The notes beneath the pieces were generated by a model. That model did not search any database, was not told where the DNA came from, and saw nothing but the letters and a program-made list of their open reading frames with translations. Both the position numbers and the translations under genes were made by a program. From NCBI GenBank assembly GCA_005880795.1, contig VBGP01000015.1:1-54604 (forward strand): DNA of 54,604 bases, in the 5' to 3' direction. Numbering within the stretch: position 1 is the first letter of the stretch; every line of letters starts with the position of its first letter. Positions 48,287 through 54,604 of the stretch are shown here, one piece after another. Source of the stretch: Chloroflexota bacterium (lineage in GTDB: Bacteria; Chloroflexota; Dormibacteria; Dormibacterales; Dormibacteraceae).

Positions 48287-49237
48287 GTGAAACCGAACCG
48301 CGCCAGGCCTTTTCGGTTCAGCGTTCAGGAGCACCGGGCACATAGCGCCAAACAGTGGCGGGACAGGGCCCGAGCCATCGAAGCCATGGGCTATTCGGGG
48401 CTCTATCTGCCCGACCACTTCGATGAGCAGCCGGGACCAATCGCGGCGCTCATGTCGGCGGCCGATGCCACGACAAAATTGCGCATCGGCTCGCTTGTCT
48501 TTGACAACGACTATCGCCATCCCTGGGTGCTCGCGAAAGAGGCGGCGACGCTCGATCTTTTGTCCGACGGCAGGTTGGACCTGGGCCTGGGCGCCGGCTG
48601 GCTGGTCGCCGACTACGAGCGAGCCGGCATTCCGTACGACCCAGCCGGCAAACGGATCGAACGCCTTGAAGAAGCTCTTGAGGTCGTCAAGGGCTTTTTC
48701 GGCGGCAAGCCCTTCACATTCTCGGGCAAGCACTATTCGATCAAAGACGCGGAGGGGTCCCCGTCGCCGGTGCAGAAGCCACATCCGCCGTTCTTGCTGG
48801 GCGGCGGCGGGCGGCGCATGCTCACCCTGGCCGCGCGTGAGGCTGCCATCGTCCACATCAACTACAACCTGAACGAGGGCCGGATCAACCCCAAGCTGGT
48901 CCGAACCGGTATGGCTGAGGCGACCGAGGAGAAGGTGGGTTGGGTCAGGCAAGCCGCGGGTGAGCGTTTCGATTCGATCGAGCTCGGTTTCACAGTGTTC
49001 TTCGCCAACGTCACCGACGATCGCGAATCCATCGCCGCGGCGATGGCGCCGTCGATGGGGTTCGAGCCGCGCGACGTGCTCGAGATGCCGCACTTCCTTA
49101 TCGGAACGATGGACCAGATCGAACAGGACTTGCTGGCCCGCCGCGAGCGCTACGGCTTCTCCGATGTGATCCTTCCAGGCGGCGCAGCCGACGAGCTCGC
49201 GCCGATCGTGGAGCGCCTCGCCGGGCAACAAGGCTGA
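48287..49237 (+). CDS. LLM-class (F420- or FMN-dependent) oxidoreductase
   Basis: About 316 residues of the luciferase-like TIM-barrel family. Opening KPNRARPFRFSVQ, then AMGYSGLYLPDHFDEQPGP, RIGSLVFDNDYRHPWVLAKEAATLDLLSDGRLDLGLGAGW, KPHPPFLLGGGGRRMLTLAAREA and a C-terminal HFLIGTMDQIEQDLLARRERYGF. The sequence resembles the F420-dependent TIGR03621-like group, but cofactor choice is inference. GTG at 48287 is preferred over ATG 48245, because the latter would place the perfect palindrome inside the coding region. A few bases separate it from malate synthase. Confidence 0.88.
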   Translation: MKPNRARPFRFSVQEHRAHSAKQWRDRARAIEAMGYSGLYLPDHFDEQPGPIAALMSAADATTKLRIGSLVFDNDYRHPWVLAKEAATLDLLSDGRLDLGLGAGWLVADYERAGIPYDPAGKRIERLEEALEVVKGFFGGKPFTFSGKHYSIKDAEGSPSPVQKPHPPFLLGGGGRRMLTLAAREAAIVHINYNLNEGRINPKLVRTGMAEATEEKVGWVRQAAGERFDSIELGFTVFFANVTDDRESIAAAMAPSMGFEPRDVLEMPHFLIGTMDQIEQDLLARRERYGFSDVILPGGAADELAPIVERLAGQQG

Positions 49238-49246
49238 GGTAGATTG

Positions 49247-50848
<1,602 letters not shown>

Positions 50849-50854
50849 CCCCGA

Positions 50855-50897
50855 GCCCCTCCGGCGCTTCGGGCCACCTCCCCATTCATGGGGAGGA
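50855..50897. repeat. 43-bp dispersed hairpin repeat after aceB
   Basis: Same module as at 21036-21078 (GCCCCTCCGG...CCACCTCCCCAT...ATGGGGAGGA), 37 of 43 positions identical by hand alignment. It lies between the convergent ends of aceB and the small minus-strand gene at 50906. The 3' palindrome could serve as a weak bidirectional terminator, but it lacks T-runs. Confidence 0.8.
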
Positions 50898-50905
50898 CAT
50901 GCAGA

Positions 50906-51199
50906 CTATTTGGCCGGCGCGGGTGGCTTGCCCGGCAGGCGGCGCCACTGACGCGGCCCGACACCGTTGTTGGGGTTGCCCAGCACGAATGCCACGGCCG
51001 ACGGCTTTACCATGCAGCTGTCCTTGCGCACCACGCTGCGCTCGCCGCCTTCCTGATGTTCGATCACGACCGTTCGCTCGAGCACCGCACGAACCCTTAC
51101 CGGCTGGCCATCCACCACTGCGTTGAAGCCGCCGCTGACTTCGTGGTTGGGAGGAGGGACGATGGTGGCAAGCGAGACGAGTTCGACGATTTTGCTCAT
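50906..51199 (-). CDS. Small protein of unknown function, paralogue of the next upstream gene
   Basis: 97 residues, not recognised. It reads SKIVELVSLATIVPPPNHEV, then a conserved block FNAVVDGQPVRVRAVLERTVVIE and a basic tail ending RQWRRLPGKPPAPAK. The block matches the protein encoded upstream on the same strand (F-A-VD...V-V-AVLERT-VIE). Probably a small beta-rich soluble protein; no membrane segment or catalytic motif is seen. ATG with GAGGGA upstream. The 124-base gap to the upstream gene shows no clear promoter. Expression and function are unknown. Confidence 0.6.
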   Translation of the reverse strand: MSKIVELVSLATIVPPPNHEVSGGFNAVVDGQPVRVRAVLERTVVIEHQEGGERSVVRKDSCMVKPSAVAFVLGNPNNGVGPRQWRRLPGKPPAPAK

Positions 51200-51322
51200 G
51201 TAGTGGCTTCCCTCGGGCTTGGCGGCGGGTCGCGCCGCGGAAATCAGCAGGCGCCGCAGCGTGCGGCAGCAGCGAATGTTACCAGAGGTGCTTTGCCCGA
51301 CTTGACAGGCCCGACGACGAGC

Positions 51323-51658
51323 TTAAGCCGCGGAGCTCTGCTGTTCCTGAAGCCGGAGCTGGCGGGCTGCCTCACGGCCGCGTCGCGCCGCTTCCTTGCT
51401 GGCAAGGTGACGGACGCGCAGGTTCCGCGGGTCAACAAAGAGACGCCGGCGGTTGACCAGGACCTTCGGCTCACCCGGGGCAGGCTCGATCACGGCCGTG
51501 CGCTCGAGGACCGCCGTCACCCAGACACGCCTGCCGTCGTCCACCTCGGCCTCGAAGTCGGGGAGGATCTCGTCGTCTTCGTCCATCGAGACGTTGTCCA
51601 GGCGCACCAGGTCGGTGCCGGTCTTCGCAGCGCTCTTACGGTTAGTTGCCATGCTCAT
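51323..51658 (-). CDS. Small protein of unknown function with the AVLERT-VIE block
   Basis: About 111 residues. The N-terminus SMATNRKSAAKTGTD is basic, followed by an acidic stretch (MDEDDEILPDFEAEVDDG), the conserved RVWVTAVLERTAVIE block, and a highly basic, probably helical C-terminus (RRRLFVDPRNLRVRHLASKEAARRGREAARQ). The charge pattern would suit nucleic-acid or ribosome binding, but that is a guess. Starts at 51658 or 51652 are both possible. It lies downstream of lipB on the same strand, separated by about 120 bases that include an inverted repeat. Confidence 0.6.
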   Translation of the reverse strand: MSMATNRKSAAKTGTDLVRLDNVSMDEDDEILPDFEAEVDDGRRVWVTAVLERTAVIEPAPGEPKVLVNRRRLFVDPRNLRVRHLASKEAARRGREAARQLRLQEQQSSAA

Positions 51659-51727
51659 ATCCCACTTACCCGATAACGGACGAGACCAAACGGAGTACCG
51701 CACCCGCCGGTCAAACAACTCACGCTA

Positions 51728-51758
51728 GGAATACCGGATTGGTAACACCCCGTATTCC
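51728..51758. repeat. Inverted repeat GGAATAC / GTATTCC downstream of lipB
   Basis: Arms at 51728-51734 and 51752-51758 with 17 bases between them, which can extend through GG/CC inside. No T-run follows on either strand, so this is more likely an operator or mRNA structure than a terminator. The rest of the 51659-51781 gap shows no other clear element. Confidence 0.45.
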
Positions 51759-51781
51759 GGCGATCTTCGTACGGGCGTTCC

Positions 51782-52486
51782 CTAGTTGATTACCCGCCTG
51801 AGATCGAGCAAGGTTTCGGCGGGTGCCCATTCGAGAGAGGTTTCGAATACGGAGCCGAAATGGCGGGCGTAGGCGAAGGCTGCAGCCTGGGTGTCCACCG
51901 TCTGCTGACTGACGGCTTCCAACGACGTCGGGCGGCGATCGGCATGGCCGCACGGCACGATGCCTTCGAAATAGCCAAGATCAGTCGTCAGGTTCAGTGC
52001 AAAGCCGTGGCTGACCACCGAACGGTTGAGCTTGATCCCGATCGCGGCCAACTTTTCGCCCTCGCGCCAGACCCCCGTGAAACCGGGCTCTCCCGGCTCC
52101 GACTCGACCCCAAGCTCCCGCAGGTACTCGATCAGCGAGCGCTCCAGCCGCTGGAGGTACTCCGGAATCGTCAATCCGAGCCGCGCCAGGTCGAGCACCG
52201 GGTATCCGACCAGCTGGCCCGGACCGTGGTAGGTCGCCTCGCCGCCGCGGTCTGACCACACCACCTCCACCTGCCGCCGCCGGCGTTCGGCCTCGTCCCA
52301 CAGCAGGTGGTCCGCCGACGCCGCCTTCCCCATCGTGAAGACGTGCGGATGTTCGAGCAGGAGCAGCGTGTCGCGGCCGTGCCCCTCGCGCAGCCCCCTG
52401 ACCAGCTCTGCCTGGAGGTCCCAGGCTTCGCGGTAGGGGACGCTACCCAGCCAGAACGCTCTTACGGGCGGCAGGGATCTGCTCAT
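51782..52486 (-). CDS. lipB: Octanoyl-[ACP]:protein N-octanoyltransferase
   Basis: Transfers octanoate from ACP to lipoyl-domain lysines, the first step of lipoate synthesis. 234 residues. Signature SDRGGEATYHGPGQLVGYPVLDL, then KLAAIGIKLNRSVVSHGFALNLTTDL and the catalytic Cys in FEGIVPCGHADR. The conserved Lys is in EKLAAIGIKL. The start lies 44 bases inside the end of lipA, so the two are translationally coupled. With lipA and the E2 gene it forms a functional unit for a lipoylated dehydrogenase. Confidence 0.95.
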   Translation of the reverse strand: MSRSLPPVRAFWLGSVPYREAWDLQAELVRGLREGHGRDTLLLLEHPHVFTMGKAASADHLLWDEAERRRRQVEVVWSDRGGEATYHGPGQLVGYPVLDLARLGLTIPEYLQRLERSLIEYLRELGVESEPGEPGFTGVWREGEKLAAIGIKLNRSVVSHGFALNLTTDLGYFEGIVPCGHADRRPTSLEAVSQQTVDTQAAAFAYARHFGSVFETSLEWAPAETLLDLRRVIN

Positions 52487-53339
52487 CAGCGTGGTAGGAG
52501 GAGCGCACCAGCGGGCCGGCCTCGACGTGGCCGAAACCCATCGCCAGGGCCTTCTCTTTCAGGCGGACAAATTCTTCGGGTCGGTAGTAGCGCACAACCT
52601 CGGCGTGCTTTTTCGAGGGTCGGAGGTACTGACCAACGGTAAGGACATCGATGTTGTGGGCTCGCATGTTTCGAAACACTTCGAGCAGCTCGTCCTCGGT
52701 TTCACCGAGGCCGACCATCAGCCCCGACTTGGTGACCATCTCGGGCGCAAGCGACTTGACATGCCGGAGCAGCGCAAGACTGTTGGCGTAAACCGCCTTC
52801 GGACGGATCCGCGCGTACAGACGAGGCACCGTCTCCGTGTTGTGATTGAAGATGTCAGGTCTCGCCTCGACCACCGTGTGCACAGCGTTGAAGTCGCCCT
52901 GGAAGTCCGGCGTCAGCACTTCGATGGTGGTGGCCGGGCTTCGCCTCCGGATGGCGCGAATGGTCCGGGCAAATATTCCTGCTCCGCCGTCCTTCAGGTC
53001 GTCGCGGTCGACCGACGTGATGACCGCATGCTTGAGTCCCAGCTCAGCCACGGATTCGGCCACCCGTCCAGGCTCGCCCAGGTCGAGCTCCCCGGGCCGG
53101 CCAGACGTCACCGCACAAAACCGGCACGCGCGAGTGCAAACATCGCCGAGGATCATGAAGGTCGCGGTCCGGCGATTCCAACAGTCGAAGATATTCGGAC
53201 AACGCGCCTCCTCGCAGACCGTATGCAGCCTACGGCCCTGGACGATCTGCTTAAGCTCCTTGAAGTTGCCGCCCTCGGTGACCCGGACGCGGATCCATTC
53301 CGGTATCGGCTCGAGTCGTAGTGGCTCGGAGACGCTCAC
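52443..53339 (-). CDS. lipA: Lipoyl synthase
   Basis: Radical SAM enzyme that inserts two sulfurs into octanoyl-lysine. 298 residues. The auxiliary cluster Cys are in CEEARCPNIFDCW, the radical SAM cluster in CTRACRFCAV, and the C-terminal Ser ligand in GPLVRSSYHADEQ. EVLTPDFQGD and NHNTETVPRLY are also typical. GTG start overlapping the E2 stop by 4 bases; downstream overlap with lipB. All catalytic ligands are present. Confidence 0.97.
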   Translation of the reverse strand: MSVSEPLRLEPIPEWIRVRVTEGGNFKELKQIVQGRRLHTVCEEARCPNIFDCWNRRTATFMILGDVCTRACRFCAVTSGRPGELDLGEPGRVAESVAELGLKHAVITSVDRDDLKDGGAGIFARTIRAIRRRSPATTIEVLTPDFQGDFNAVHTVVEARPDIFNHNTETVPRLYARIRPKAVYANSLALLRHVKSLAPEMVTKSGLMVGLGETEDELLEVFRNMRAHNIDVLTVGQYLRPSKKHAEVVRYYRPEEFVRLKEKALAMGFGHVEAGPLVRSSYHADEQIPAARKSVLAG

Positions 53340-54604
53340 AGCCGAATGCTACCGGGGGTCCATTCTTCGAGTCCTTTCTTGATCGCTCCGAGGAATTGGC
53401 CCGCCATCATTCCGTCGATGATCCGGTGGTCGAAGCTGAGGCACATGTTCATCATGTGGCGCATCGCGATCGCGTCATCGATCACGACCGCGCGCTTGAC
53501 GATCGACTCAGTCGTAAGAATGGCCGCCTGAGGCTGATTGATGATCGGCTGGCTCGCGATGGAGCCCGTCGCGCCGGTGTTGTTCAGGGTGAACGTCCCG
53601 CCCTGCACGTCGTCCGGCTTGAGCTGCTTGTTGCGGGCGCGCTCGACAAGGTCGTTGGTGACCTTGACCAGGTCGGTGAACCCGAGCCGGTCCGCATCCT
53701 TGAGCACGGGGACGATGAGGCCGTCCGGGATGGCGACAGCAATTCCCAGGTTGATGTAGCGCTTCAGCACAACGCCGTCGTCGCTCCACGATGAGTTGAG
53801 CCACGGGAACTGCTTGAGGGCTTCGCAGACCAGCTGTGCGACAAAGGGCATGTAGGTCAGCGAGGTGCCGTGCCGCGCCTTGAAGTTGTCCTTTTCCGCC
53901 TCTCGATAGCGCACCAGGCTCGTGACGTCGATCTCTTGTAGCGTCCACGCATGAGGCGATGTCGCAAGGCTGCGCACCATGTGCTCTGCGATCGACTTGC
54001 GCATGACGCTGAGCTTCACCAGCTCCTCGCGCTTGCCGTCGGCCCGGGACGGAGCAGGCGCGGCGGGCGCGGCAGGCGTCGTTGGCGCCGCAGCGGCATG
54101 CCCTTCGCCGACCGCTGCGAGGACGTCATCCCGGGTTACGCGTCCGCCCAGGCCGGACCCCCGCAGTGACGATGGGTCGATGCCGTGCTCGGAGGCCAGC
54201 TTGCGGACGGCCGGCGAGAGTCGCTGGCGTTCGCCACCGTTAACAGCGTCTGGCACGGGACTCACGACAGGCACAGGTGCCCTGCCGCCAGCCCCCTCAG
54301 GGGGGACCTCTGTGTGGGCCACGTCGGACTCTTTGCCTTTGGACGGGGCGGCGGCCGGCGCCGCTGCGGTCTCGATCTGCGCGATGACTGCGCCAACGCG
54401 GACGGTCTCACCCTCGCCGACCGCGATCTTAACCAGCTTGCCCTCGAACGGAGACGGGATCTCGGCGTTGACCTTGTCGGTCACGACCTCGACGATCGGC
54501 TCGTCGCGCTTGACGAAGTCGCCCTCGTGCTTGAGCCATTTGTCGACGGTGCCCTCGGTGACAGATTCGCCCAGCTGAGGCATCTTGATTTGCGAAACGC
54601 CCAT
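53336..54604 (-). CDS. 2-oxoacid dehydrogenase E2 (dihydrolipoamide acyltransferase)
   Basis: 422 residues. One N-terminal lipoyl domain with the lipoyl lysine in VVTDKVNAEIPSP, a Pro/Ala linker, a peripheral-subunit-binding domain (RLSPAVRKLASEHGIDPSSLRGSGLGGRVTRDDVL) and the catalytic domain ending in SFDHRIIDGMMAGQFLG (His and Asp). One lipoyl domain and this spacing are found in both 2-oxoglutarate and branched-chain/pyruvate types, so the substrate is open. ATG sits exactly at the window edge; a Shine-Dalgarno cannot be checked. Its E1 and E3 partners must lie outside. Confidence 0.92.
   Translation of the reverse strand: MGVSQIKMPQLGESVTEGTVDKWLKHEGDFVKRDEPIVEVVTDKVNAEIPSPFEGKLVKIAVGEGETVRVGAVIAQIETAAAPAAAPSKGKESDVAHTEVPPEGAGGRAPVPVVSPVPDAVNGGERQRLSPAVRKLASEHGIDPSSLRGSGLGGRVTRDDVLAAVGEGHAAAAPTTPAAPAAPAPSRADGKREELVKLSVMRKSIAEHMVRSLATSPHAWTLQEIDVTSLVRYREAEKDNFKARHGTSLTYMPFVAQLVCEALKQFPWLNSSWSDDGVVLKRYINLGIAVAIPDGLIVPVLKDADRLGFTDLVKVTNDLVERARNKQLKPDDVQGGTFTLNNTGATGSIASQPIINQPQAAILTTESIVKRAVVIDDAIAMRHMMNMCLSFDHRIIDGMMAGQFLGAIKKGLEEWTPGSIRL
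54285..54311. repeat. Possible repeat-family remnant inside the E2 linker
   Basis: The palindrome CCCCCT-CA-GGGGGG (54292-54305) with CCAG and ACCTC flanks is encoded in frame within the low-complexity linker between the lipoyl and binding domains. It resembles the dispersed repeats in composition only, so membership is uncertain. Confidence 0.35.

Overview
This window is high-GC bacterial chromosome, densely coding and rich in GTG and TTG starts, with many 1-4 bp stop/start overlaps. No plasmid, phage or insertion-sequence gene is visible. The housekeeping order (rpmE, DUF1385, prfA, prmC, tsaC, glyA, then a full atp operon), the single-pilin Tad system, the F420-type LLM oxidoreductase and the actinobacterial-looking ATP synthase c subunit suggest a Terrabacteria member near Chloroflexota or Candidatus Dormibacterota. 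No rRNA or marker phylogeny was available, so this placement is inference.

Layout. 1-10.6 kb: 3' part of argS, a metallo-beta-lactamase-fold gene with an apparent frameshift, pyrG, a degenerate GlpX-like protein, a membrane metalloprotease, rpmE, a DUF1385 protein, prfA-prmC-tsaC and glyA. 10.6-21.0 kb: a WecA/TagO-type sugar-phosphate transferase, atpZ-I-B-E-F-H-A-G-D-C, murA and an mreB-family gene. 21.1-30.3 kb: a surface-glycan block with two GT4 and two GT2 glycosyltransferases, a polysaccharide deacetylase, a WecG/TagA-type transferase, two large GT-C-like membrane proteins and an isoprenylcysteine-methyltransferase-like protein. 30.3-35.1 kb: a Tad/Flp pilus operon (flp pilin, cpaB, cpaF, tadB, tadC). 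35.1-38.6 kb: a DUF421 protein, an alpha/beta hydrolase, DUF192, comF and a second cpaF-type ATPase. 38.7-47.3 kb: hpf, secA, prfB (with programmed +1 frameshift), ftsE, ftsX, an M23 peptidase and an S41 peptidase. 47.3-54.6 kb: tRNA-Val, a lipoprotein, tRNA-Phe, an LLM oxidoreductase, malate synthase, then on the minus strand a 2-oxoacid dehydrogenase E2, lipA, lipB and two small related proteins of unknown function.

How the genes work together. FtsEX, the coiled-coil M23 hydrolase and the S41 protease form a division/cell-wall hydrolysis unit. MurA, MreB and the undecaprenyl-phosphate sugar transferase supply wall precursors and shape. The glycan block probably builds and trims a surface polymer. 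LipA and LipB make the lipoyl cofactor that the adjacent E2 carries. The Tad genes lack a visible prepilin peptidase, TadE/F pseudopilins and CpaE, so these must lie elsewhere.

Most notable non-routine signals: two pairs of palindromes spaced about four helical turns apart, upstream of ftsE and of the LLM oxidoreductase; a dispersed hairpin repeat family whose right arm appears to act as a ribosome binding site and to extend N termini; a GlpX homologue lacking its catalytic motifs; MurA with Asp in place of the fosfomycin-target Cys; AtpE with Met at the bedaquiline-contact Ala position; an old 47-codon in-frame duplication in a membrane protein; a pair of small paralogues next to lipB; and a flp unit with its own promoter, structured leader and terminator. 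No clearly new multi-gene system was identified.
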